A DNA stretch of 64,000 nt from Sophora flavescens. Lineage: Eukaryota; Streptophyta; Magnoliopsida; Fabales; Fabaceae. Positions within the stretch are counted from its first letter, which is position 1; each line of letters begins with the position of its first letter. The stretch spans positions 38,860,783 to 38,924,782 of the forward strand of contig CM061068.1 in NCBI GenBank assembly GCA_030762895.1, given 5' to 3'. Below the pieces are notes generated by a model. The model was not told where the DNA came from. It made no database searches and was given only the letters and a program-made list of their open reading frames with translations. Below, one piece after another: positions 46,308-56,556 of this stretch. The position numbers and the translations under genes are program-made.

Positions 46308-47093
46308 ATTCTCGGAAATCACAGAGAAATGATATCTCTTAGCATACAGCTCGATTGTTATTATGAAGAACTTGTATGAAAACTATTTTCTCATACAAAT
46401 TGGAAAAGATATTAGGAAAGTTTATTCTGAGATACACCTTCAAGATCGATAAAAATAATGACATTCAAGGTCAAGTGTCAAGTTAGTGGGTATTTCAAAA
46501 TCCACCAGATGAAAGGGTTAAGAGCTACTCGAAGAAAATTTTAAGAGCTTTAAAAAGCTTCAAAGACCAAGCTACATTCGGAAAAAGGTGAGTCAAGTTC
46601 AAACTCTCAAGATAAGCATCTTGAAAGCATCAAAAATTTCAGCTGAAATACAAGCCTGAGGTAAATTCCTAATGGCCGAGTTTGAACTTGACTTTCTAAA
46701 AAATCGGTTCGAGCCCGAATCATTGATAAGTTGAATCTCAGCTACCAGCTTCTAAACTTGTCTTAACAAAGGTAAGATTGAAGTATCTTCTGTTCAGAAC
46801 ATGTTACTGGTCGAGATGTGAACCTCAACCACTAAACTCGAGTACTGCCCGAGATGTGAAACTCGATCATCGAGCTTGATTAGTCGAAGTAAGAGGATCT
46901 ATGCAAATCTAGTAATTTATCGACACTAAGGACAAGCTCAGCTTCTTTCATAAAGCTTTTGCGCTCTTCTGAGCTCAAAGCTTGGGGAGCTTATATACTG
47001 GTCGAGATGTTAAACTCACCCACTGAGCCTACCAAACTAAAATATTAGACGAGAAATAAAGCTAGATCACCAAACCCAAACAATCAAAGGGAA
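46308..47093 (+). other. 3' non-coding part of the outer retrotransposon with PPT-like modules
   Basis: No coding frame. The phrase aagcttggggagcttatata followed by ctggtcgagatgttaaactc near 46,978-47,017 imitates the true PPT/LTR junction at 48,256-48,300. Weaker versions occur at 36,250, 46,278, 46,797 and 47,948. Confidence 0.6.
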
Positions 47094-47950
47094 ATGATTA
47101 CTAGACTCGCCCACCGAGTCCCGGCTCCCTACTCGGTTGAGCTCCGGCTCCCGACTACTCGGTTGAGCTCCGGCTCCCGACTACTGGTTCGAGCTCCGGC
47201 TCCCGACTACTGGTTCGAGCTCCGGCTCCCGACTACTGGTTCGAGCTCCGGCTCCCGACTACTGGTTCGAGCTCCGGCTCCCGACTACTGGTTCGAGCTC
47301 CGGCTCCCGACTACTCGGTTGAGCTCCGGCTCCCGACTACTCGGTTGAGCTCCAGCTCCCGACTACTGGTTCGAGCTCCGGCTCCCTACTAGGTTGAGCT
47401 CCGACTCCCTACTTGGTTGAGCTCCGGTTACCGACTACTCGGTTGAGCTCGGGCTCCCGACTACTGGTTCGAGCTTCGGCTCCCTACTAGGTTGAGCTCC
47501 GGCTCCCTACTTGGTTGAGCTCTGGCTCCCCACTGGGTTGAGCTCCGGCTCCCCACTCGGTTGAGCTCCGGCTCCCGACTACTAGGTTGAGCCCTAGCTC
47601 CTTACTCGGTTGAGCTCCGACTCCCGACTACTCGGTTGAGCTCAGGCTCCCTACTTTGTTGAGCTCAGGCTCCCTACTGGGTTGAGCTCTGGCTCCCCAC
47701 TCGGTTGAGCTTCGGCTCTCGACTACTAGGTTGAGCCCCGGCTCCCTACTCGGTTGAGCTCCGGCTCCCGACTACTCGGTTGAGCTCCGGCTCCCGACTA
47801 CTGGTTCGAGCTCCGGCTCCCTACTAGGTTGAGCTCCGGCTCCCAACTACTCGGTTGGAGCTCCAGCTACCTACTCGGTTGAGTTCCGGCTCCCGACTAC
47901 TCGGTTGAGCTCCGGCTCTCGACTTATCGTTTGTGCTCCGGCTACTCGCG
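47094..47950. repeat. Minisatellite, about 26-bp units, more than 30 copies
   Basis: The unit is gagctccggctcccgactac plus tcggtt or tggttc, with variant subfamilies (aggtt, tgggtt, ccctact). It lies just upstream of the 3' PPT. Open frames across it encode only repeated Leu/Arg/Ser/Pro-type peptides because the repeat lacks stops; they are not genes. Confidence 0.95.
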
Positions 47951-48255
47951 GGACTTGTATATGGGTCGAGTTGTAAAGCTCGGCCACTTACCTCACCGAC
48001 TTGAAAGGCTAAAGAGACCAAGTTTCTAACCTCGTAAGGCCGAGGTATCAAGCTCGGACACCAGGAAATCAAAAGAAAAGATTGTTAGGCCCACTTTCCA
48101 AAGCCGCTAAACTCGAATGTTAGCCGATGTATGAAGATTGGCCATCGAACTGTGGCAAAAAGGGGAGAAGTCTTACTCAATAAATCCTGAACTCGGATAA
48201 TTTTAAAGCCAAGCTCGGCTCCTATCATGAAAACTTCTACACTCCGTTGAGCTCG

Positions 48256-48267
48256 AAGCTTGGGGGG
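48256..48267 (+). other. Polypurine tract of the outer retrotransposon
   Basis: aagcttgggggg ends two bases before the 3' LTR start TGTGTACTGG, the expected position for plus-strand priming. Confidence 0.8.
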
Positions 48268-48269
48268 CT

Positions 48270-48973
48270 TGTGTACTGGCCGAGGAGTAAAACCCGGCCA
48301 CCGAGCTTGGATACCCGATCCAACCAAGGCGGGAAGGATAAGATATCGATATTATTAATCCTGATATTATCTTAAATAACCTTATCCGGTTATAAGAGAT
48401 AATATCCCTTAAATTAAGGATAGGATATTTATATTACCTTTAATAATCCTGATATTATCTCAAATAACCTTATACGGTTAAGAGATCAATTTAAGATATT
48501 ATCTTAATCAATCCTGATATTATCTCACACAAACTTATCCAGTTAAAAGAGATAATATCCCTTAAATTAAGGAAATCACATCTCAAAGAAGATTTAAGAG
48601 ATAAAAGGAAATATATCCAGATCTCTTAAAGGGATGGGGATCCTATTATAAAAGGAGGAGAGCCCAAGAGGGAGACTCACTTTTCACTAACCCCGGTGAC
48701 TCTCCCTTAAGCGTATTAGAGAAACTAGCTCGACCAAGAGACTATTGAAGAGTCATTGCGCGCTGATATTCATCAGATACATGATTAAGGGATTGAGATC
48801 ACCGTATGGCCAAGGGTTGAACCTAGAACTACGTCTGGCTTTGATTCCCATTGGGATACGTAGGACCGGAATACAACATTCCGTCAAGCCATAATCTAAA
48901 ACAACCCCCATTGTTCACTCTTGGTTTGACGTTCTACGGCGAGATTCCGGCAAGTCGGATCTCGGCAGGAACA
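48270..48973 (+). repeat. 3' LTR of the outer retrotransposon (704 bp)
   Basis: Direct copy of 21,469-22,170, starting tgtgtactggccgagg and ending ggcaggaaca. The 2-bp longer start (tgtgt versus tgt) is the only indel I see. Confidence 0.92.
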
Positions 48974-48978
48974 CGGAC

Positions 48979-49365
48979 AATAAATTATAGAACCGATGAT
49001 GAACCGTGAAAACCGGTGAAAATCGGCGGTTCACTCGATTTGGCCGGTTTGTTTCTTCTTCCTCTCCTTCTCCGACGAACGGCGACCGCCATGCGTCCTT
49101 CTTGTCAGGCGAGTGACAACCAGTTGCCAGAGATGCTTCCTTGACCAGAGATGCTTACCTTGGTGAGAAGCATAATGATCAAAGAGATGGTGCCGGGAGA
49201 AAGAAATATGGATGTGTATCTAAACTCTGAAGCCAAAACGTGCAAAAAGCTTGGAGTTGGAGAGACTGAAACGATGGATGCAAGAAGTTCCGAAGTTGAA
49301 GTTTGAGAAGTGTGCTTGTAAGAGACGCTTGTACGAGAAGCTTTGATATGATAAAAAATTAAAAG
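48979..49365. repeat. CCGG-rich dispersed repeat, right part
   Basis: Continues the repeat interrupted at 21,468 (gaaaaccggtgaaaatcggc, gatttggccggttt). After about 49,040 a less AT-rich stretch of about 300 bp follows without a recognisable frame. Confidence 0.5.
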
Positions 49366-49599
49366 ATAAGAATACTTTTTATTTAAATCTATATTAATAT
49401 AAAAGTTTGATAGACAATTTTACCGTACATATACATGTCAGTACTAGGGTTTTTTGTCTTTTTTTAAAAATAAATAAATAAATAATTTTAAAAAAAAAAA
49501 GAAATATTTTTTTTTTATTTTTTTTTAACTTTTGTTGACGTTTTTTTTAAACATTTTTTTTACGTTTTCCTTAATTTTTAAATTTTTTTTCCTAACAAT

Positions 49600-52500
49600 T
49601 CTCTTTTTGCTAATACTTTTTTTTTGAATTTATTTGTATACACTGACAGTGTAAAGTTTTTTTAAGTGTCCATCAATCATAAATTGGCAAACAGTAAAAG
49701 TAGAGTTGTCATGTTCTTGATTTTTAATTTTTATATACTTATATTTTAATGTATATATAATTTAATAATTTTTAATTTTTTTATATATTTATATATATTT
49801 TAATATTTTTCGGTTCGAATCGAATCAAACCAAACCAATTTTAATTGGTTCGGATTTTCAAATTAATCGAATTATTGGTTAGAGTCTTACGACCCTAAAC
49901 TTTTTCGAAGAACAGTGTAGCTTTGCTAAAAAAAATTAATTTAAAAAAAAATCATTTTTTTTAAAATTTAATTGTTTTTAAATTTTTTTACATTTATTTT
50001 TTCTATTTTAAATTTTTTAAAATATATTTTTTTTTTGCTTTCATTTTTTTTTATGTTTTCCTTAATCTTTTAATTTTTTTTCTAATAATTTTTTTTTTGC
50101 TAATACTTTTTTTTGAATTTATTTTTATACACTGACAGTGTAAAGTTTTTTTATACTGTCAACCAATCATAAATTATCAAACAGTAAAAGTAGAGCTGTC
50201 GTGTTCTTGATGTTTTAATTTTTTATATACTTCTATTTTAATGTATATATAATTTAATATTTTTTATTTATATATATTTTATTATTTTTCAGTTCGAATC
50301 GAATCAAACCAAACCAATTTTAATTGGTTCGGATATTGTTATTGACTTTTTAAAGTTTATAATTTTATTTTGTTTTAAAATATTTTTAGCAAGGAAATGT
50401 AGCAAAGCTACACAGTTTTTAGAAAAAGGTCGTAAGACTCGAACCAATAATTCGATGAATTTAAAAATCCGAACCAACCAATTGAATTGGTTCGTTTTTT
50501 TTCTTTTTTATGCACGGCTCAATATTGAACCAAACCCAATGGTCATTAATTCGGTTATTTTGGAACCGAACTAATTACTATATTTTAATAGTTATATATA
50601 TTTTAATATTCAATATGTATATCGCTTTATCAATTAACAACTTTTCTTCTACTGTTCCAGTAACAGTAGAAGAAGTTGTCAACTGGTGGATTATTTTGGA
50701 TTATTTAAATTTTTTTTTTTAATATTTTTTGCTAATACTTTTTTTTGAATTTATTTGTATACACTTACAGTGTAATTTTTTTTACACTGTCAACCAATCA
50801 TAAGTTGGCAAACAGTAAAAGTAGAGTTGTCATGATCTTAATGTTTTGATTTTTATATACTTATATTTTATAGTATATATAATTTAATATTTTTTATTTA
50901 TATATTTATATATATTTTAATATTTTTCAGTTCGAACCGAATCAAACCAAACCAATTTTAATTGGTTCGGATATTGTTATTGACTTTTTAAAGTTTATAA
51001 TTTTGTTTTTGTTTTGAAAAATTTTTAGTCAGGTAAGATCGCAAAGCTACCCTGTTCTTCGAAAAAGTTTAGGGTCGTAAGACTCGAACCAATAATTCGA
51101 TGAATTTGAAAATCCGAACCAACCAATTTAATTGGTTCGTTTTTTTTCTATTTTATGCAAGGCTCAGAATTTAACCAAACTCAATAGTCATTAATTCGAT
51201 TATTTTGGAACCGAACCAATTACTATATTTTAAGTGTTATATATATTTTAATATTCAATATGTATATCACTTTATCAATTAATAACTTTTCTTCCACTGT
51301 TGCTGTAAAAGTAGAAGGAGTTGTCAACCTGTGGATTATTTTGGATTATTTAAATTTATTTATTTATTTTTTAAACATATATTCTTTATAATAGTTTTTT
51401 AAAATTTATTTTTTCCCTAATTTGTTTTTTTTAATTTATTTTTTTTAAAATGATTTTTTAAAAATATTTTTGTTTTCAAATTAATTTTATTTTTCTAATT
51501 TTTTGAATATTTTTTATAATTATTATTTTCCTAATTTTTTTAAAATATTTTTTATATACTTTTCCTAAATTTTTTCCTAATTTACTTTTTTTTTATAATT
51601 TTTTTAAATATATTTTTTCCTAATTTTTAAAAAATATATTTTCTAATTAATTTATTTTTTTATAATTAATTTTTTTTTCTATTTTTTTTAAATCTACTGT
51701 TTCCAAATTATTTTTTTCGTAATTTTTTAAAATATTTTTTTCATAAAGTTTTTTCTAATTATTTTTTGTTTATTTTGTTTAATTTACTTTTTCCTTTTAA
51801 AATATTTTTTTAATAATTAATTTTTTTAATTGTTATTTGTTTTATTTTTTTTTATGTTTTCCTTAAGTTTTTTAAAAGATTTCCTAATAATTTTTTTTTT
51901 CTAATACTTTTTTTTGAATTTATTTGTATAAACTAGCAATGTAAAGTTTTTTTACACTGTCAACCAATAATAAATTGGCAAATAGTAAAAGTAATGTTGT
52001 CGTGTTCTTGATGTTTTAATTTTTATATACTTATATTTTAATGTATACATAATTTAATATTTTAAAATTAAATATTTTATATATTTTTATTTATATATAT
52101 ATATTTTTATATTTTCCGGTTCGAATCGAATCAAACCAAACCAATTTTAATTGGTTCGGATATTGTTATTGACTTTTTAAAGTTTATAATTTTTTTGTTT
52201 TTAAATTTTTTTAGTCAGGAATGGTAGCAAAGCTACCGTGTTCTTCAAAAAAGTTTAGGATCGTAAGACTCGAACCAATGATTCGATAAATTTGAAAATC
52301 CGAAACAACCAATTAAATTGGTTCTTTTTTTTTTCTTTTTTGTTCACGGCTCTGAATTGAACCAAACCCAATGGACATTAATTCAGTTATTTTGGAATCG
52401 AACCAATTACTATATTTTAATATTTATATATATTTTAATATTGAGTATGTATATCACTATATCAATTAACAAATTTTTTTCCTACTATTCCCGCAACAGT

Positions 52501-52800
52501 AGATAGAGTTGTCAACTGGTGGATTATTTTAGATTATTTAAATTATTTTTTTTTTAACATATATTCTTTATAACATTTTTTTTAAACTTATTTTTTTACT
52601 GCTCCGAATGGAACCAAACCCAATGGTCATTAATTCCGTTATTTTTGAACCGAACCGATTACTAAATTTTAATATTTACATATATTTTAGTATTCAATAT
52701 GTATATCACTTTAACAATTAACAATTTTTCTTCTACCGTTCCTGTAACGGTAGAAGGAATTGTCAATTGGTTGATGATTTTGGATTATTTAATTTTTTTT
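49600..52800. repeat. Diverged tandem array (about 0.6-1.2 kb units) with T-rich filler and one inverted segment
   Basis: Landmarks recur in fixed order. The tacactgacagtgtaaag type lies at 49,639, 50,131, 50,760 and 51,932. The aaaccaaaccaattttaatt type follows each. The gtcgtaagactcgaaccaat type lies at 50,430, 51,077 and 52,261, and cagtagaag-type blocks end each unit. Spacing of about 490, 630 and 1,170 shows internal gain or loss of poly-T filler. At 49,856-49,935 the segment with gagtcttacgaccctaaact is inverted relative to the others. No coding frame. Confidence 0.8.
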
Positions 52801-53067
52801 AAACATATATTCTTTATAATATTTTTTTAAAAAATTTGTTTTCGCGAATTATTTTTTCCTAATTTACTTTTTTTAAAATGTTTATTTTTATGATTGATTT
52901 TTTAATATTTTTTGTTTTCTAATTAATTTTATTTTTCTATTTTTTTTGAATATTTTTTTCTAATTATCATTTTCCTATTTTTTAAAATATTTTTTATATA
53001 CTTCTCTAATTTTTTTTATTTTGTTTTCGAATTGTTTTTTCTAATTTACTTTTTTCTTTTTCTAATA

Positions 53068-53460
53068 TCTGTATTGACATAAATAGAGACAGAACTATTC
53101 ATAATTTGTATTTTTTTTATACCATTGCCTTTGTTTTTTCTATTTTAAATAATAAATCTATATCTATAGTAATTAATAAGGGGAAGTATTGATTATAGTG
53201 TAGCACAATGGTGCAAGCCACATGTCAAGTGATAAATTTTTTTTTCTCCTAAAATTTATATATATATATTTTTAAAATATTTACAAACAGGTAAAGATAC
53301 AATATTTTGGGAGTCAAACACGACAATCTCTGAATTGACATAAATAGAAGTAGAGCTATTCATATTTTCTGATCTATTTTTTTCTACATCCTTGCCTTTG
53401 TTTTTTCTATTTTAAATAATAAATCTATATGTATACTAATTAATAAGGGGAATTGATGAT
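53068..53460. repeat. Direct duplication of about 115-130 bp, copies about 257 bp apart
   Basis: ttgacataaatagagacaga (53,072) and ttgacataaatagaagtaga (53,335) begin two copies that share ttgttttttctattttaaat and end in aattaataaggggaa. Confidence 0.75.
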
Positions 53461-54697
53461 TTTCTAATAAAGTGACACGTGTCAGCACCACATGATTTAC
53501 GAGGATTAGTTGATCATTAATAATAATCAAAGAGGAACACTTAACACATAGTGTTACATTACGTATTGTAATATCATTTTAAAATAAAAATAATATTCAA
53601 TTCTTTGCACTTAAATTATAGATAAAATTGTTTCAAGGTTTTTGCTAATCACTTCTGTCTATAAATAAAAAGCCTTGGAGATGAATATGTACCACCAATA
53701 TTTTTTTAATATTTATATTTCTTTTATGATTTTAAAGTTATATTTAACTTTTAAATAAGATAAAATTTAGAATATTATATTATTTTCTCTTAATATTGTT
53801 ATAAATTATATTAAAAAAATTTAATTAACACCGATTCAACTACGATTCAACTTTGATCGGATCATTAAATCTTAAATCGGTATCATCATCGATTCAATGA
53901 TCGATCCAATCTTAAAAATTAACTTGATAAATCATATGAATGCATTTCAATACTTTTGTTTGCTGATGCTGTTAAATAATAGATCAGTTAGCATTAGATA
54001 TAAAATAATTATTTGAAAAGATATTTGGTCTCACCGTGAGTGAATTCGACTTGTTTTATCATATGGAATATTATATTATATTATATTATATACTCAAAAA
54101 TTGTGATTAAAAATGTTTAAAAAAAACGTTTATACTAAATATAATTGAAACAATTCATTTCAAAACCTTTTCACTTTCTAATTTTAGAAAAATATAATAA
54201 TATATCAATCTGATTTTGTTGGTAGATTTATTTTTTTAAGATAAAATAGTGACTAATGAGTTATTATTTTGGGGTTGCAAGTGACATGTGTATGATCTCT
54301 TCCCTCGAGAAAGTTGTTTTTCACAGGGATTCAAGGTATATATCTCATGCTCTGATGCCTATATACATTCTGCATCTTACGGACCTGGTCCAAACCCTTC
54401 ACTATAATATATAAATCTGACTGTTTATGTGTACATGGCAACATGTGATGGGATGATATTTTTTGACGCAAACATGGGATGATACTTAACTAGATGAATT
54501 CCTATTTGGGTATTTTCCTTCCGCTACTTTCTACGAACTTTCTTTGCGGAATTTTTTTATCGTAGATTAATGATTTGATCATGTTGGCTATCAAATAAAT
54601 CCGGGAAAATTATAGTAAATTGATATTTGATTTAATTATACTACCACAATTTTTTTATTTGATAGCCGACATGATTAACCCTCTAACGTGCTAATAA
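53461..54697. other. Gene-free DNA
   Basis: No domain or frame. A (TATAT)n-type run lies at 54,066-54,090. Nothing else stands out. Confidence 0.4.
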
Positions 54698-54888
54698 TGT
54701 GATTGGTTCAAGTAGTAAAGGATTTGGACACCTTAAGCAAGTGGTCAGGGGTTTGAATCCTGACACTTGTGTATGAAGAAAACCTGGTTGAGAGGGGATA
54801 ACCCATCTTGTGTGCCCGATCCGACGGAGATTAGTCACTACTAACGGTGGTGGATACTTCGTACCTATATCATGGTTATATATATAAA
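54698..54888 (+). mobile_element. SINE-like element with pol III-type box
   Basis: ggtttgaatcctgacacttg fits a B-box of tRNA-derived SINEs, and tggttcaagtagta upstream could be a decayed A-box. The body (gataacccatcttgtgtgcc, ggtggtggatacttcgtacc) and an A-rich tail near 54,885 complete a roughly 190-bp unit. No clear target duplication, so the ends are approximate. Confidence 0.55.
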
Positions 54889-54963
54889 AAAAGACTATAA
54901 TTTGACTAAAATGTGAGAGCTTATAATGTCTTTTATTAGTGTGGAAACTATAACTCGAATATT

Positions 54964-55080
54964 TAGGCTCTGTTTGGTAAAAACTAACTGATAATGAATA
55001 AGCTAACGGATGGTGGATAAGCTAGCTGATAGCGGATTAGCTAGCAGATTGGATTTAAGGTGTTTGGTAAAAAACTAGCG
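54964..55080. repeat. Fragment of hAT-like MITE related to 11,478-11,876
   Basis: Starts taggctctgtttggtaaaaa and contains alternating gctaacggat / gctagctgatagcgg motifs and a second tgtttggtaaaaaac. The mirror terminus is missing. Confidence 0.5.
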
Positions 55081-55963
55081 GTTGGACTAAATGACAAATG
55101 TAAAATGACATAAAAGGATATGTTTATATAAATTATCACTTTATATAAATGTTTTTTTATATAAATTATATATATTATTTATTTTAAAATAAGTGATTAT
55201 GTTATAAAATGATTTAGTATTTATTTTTAGAGATTTTTAAAAAAAGTATAAGTAGATTTGTGTTTGTTTACAATAAAAAAATTATTTTAAAGTAGTTACT
55301 TATAAAAACTGATTTTTTTCTCGAAAGCAAGTGAAAGTTGTTTTTCATTTTAAGCCCCAAAATGATTTTTTTTTCTGCTTTTGATTATTTCCAAAAACAA
55401 AACAAATACATTAAAATTTTAAAAATATATTTTATGATTAAAAAAATAATTTTTTTAATAAAATAAATAATAACGGACTCTAAATTTGATTCATATTGAC
55501 AATTGAGTGTGGATGTGGTGCCTATTTTTTTTAGGAAGTTTTTATTTAAAAATAGCCTTAAAAACTTCAATATCTTTTGAAGTGCAGAGTATCCCAATCC
55601 TCCTTTATGATTTTTTTACAATATGTCAGAGCCATTGTGATCAGGCATGCACACCACTTTGTCTTGCAATATATGTAGAGAAAGGCTGGCGTAAAAGATA
55701 TATAGAGGGACCACTTGACTCTGGTCTGTCATGATTAGGACCCCAGATTCAAAGCATGTTGCATCTACCGATTAATGCTTACCACCTCCTCCACATGCTG
55801 AGGCTGCCACCCACAACACTGTATACCCAGGTCAGATGGCCAAAGCTATTAAGCTAACAATCAAATAATGGGGTCTTGTGGCATTTCTGGTAGGCTTTGT
55901 CTAACACTCTAGCACGGTTAAATGTTTTTTTTTTAAATGTCTTTAGACATTGAAATAGAATAC

Positions 55964-55966
<3 letters not shown>
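55081..55966. other. No supported gene; less AT-rich patch at 55,500-55,860
   Basis: The patch has a 75-codon plus frame (55,507-55,734) without known domain. I compared it by eye with common plant microRNAs and found no match or hairpin. Confidence 0.35.

Positions 55967-56037
<71 letters not shown>
55967..56037. repeat. (AT)n microsatellite, about 35 units
   Basis: Uninterrupted AT dinucleotides. The minus frame reading Ile-Tyr repeats is an artefact. Confidence 0.97.
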
Positions 56038-56038
<1 letters not shown>

Positions 56039-56343
56039 TCCATCCCATCCTTAATATAAGAAACAAAACCTTAAAACACACAAATCAAAAAAATACATTA
56101 ATATAAACTAATTGTAATTAATATTCATATATATATTTCTTTTACTTTGGAATAGAATACCATATGATATTTCTTTTACTTTTTATGTATTTTTAAAATA
56201 TGTATATATATAAAAAATAATACATAAAAAAATATATACAACATTAAATATAATATTTAAAACTTGTGTTCAAATAACATGATTCCTAAACTATGTATAT
56301 TATAAAATGAAATCTATATAACAAGTAAAATCCTTAGGTCTAA

Positions 56344-56539
56344 CTAACGAAGGTTGGTCTAATTGATAATGATTCAGCTCATATCCTATAAGGACGTGAA
56401 TTCAAATCCCATTATCAATATAAGGACCTCGTTGATGGATAATCTGTAAGTACCTAACGTTCTTTAAGTCTGGGGTCTGGCCTAATCCTGGTGAACTCGG
56501 GATCTAACCCAACTAAACTTTTTGTTATAAAAAAAATAA
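56344..56539 (+). mobile_element. SINE (196 bp) with 17-bp target site duplication
   Basis: Flanked by AAAATCCTTAGGTCTAA (56,327-56,343) and AAAATCCTTAGGACTAA (56,540-56,556), one mismatch. The head has ggttggtctaattgataatg (A-box-like) and gtgaattcaaatccc (B-box-like), the tail is ataaaaaaaataaa. Size, tail and long target duplication fit LINE-mediated SINE insertion. Confidence 0.85.
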
Positions 56540-56556
56540 AAAATCCTTAGGACTAA

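Larger units (their letters stand above)
21469..48973 (+). mobile_element. Non-autonomous LTR retrotransposon (Ty3/Tat-like) carrying nested insertions; about 7.0 kb when stripped
   Basis: Two direct LTRs (21,469-22,170 and 48,270-48,973) bound the composite. They start TG and end CA and are flanked by TGGAC (21,464-21,468) and CGGAC (48,974-48,978), a 5-bp target duplication with one change. A PBS follows the left LTR and a polypurine tract precedes the right one. Subtracting the CACTA element with its TSD and the Athila-like block with one 981-bp copy leaves about 7,025 bp. No gag, protease, RT or integrase is visible in the shell sequence (22,171-22,578, 33,029-36,280, 46,308-48,269). The shell instead has a 68-bp and a 26-bp tandem array and a decayed antisense coiled-coil ORF, features known from Tat-lineage elements. 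The Tat placement is an inference from the PBS style, antisense ORF and 3' satellites. Confidence 0.88.

Noticed and set aside
47094..48072. Open frames of 82-84 codons on both strands
   Set aside because: They exist only because the 26-bp minisatellite lacks stop codons; composition is a direct copy of the repeat.
54698..54790. Possible tRNA gene at the B-box-like ggtttgaatcc
   Set aside because: No cloverleaf stems or acceptor end can be formed; the longer A-tailed unit fits a SINE better.
55500..55860. Possible microRNA precursor or small gene in a less AT-rich patch
   Set aside because: No stem-loop or known mature microRNA could be matched by eye, and the 75-codon frame has no domain.
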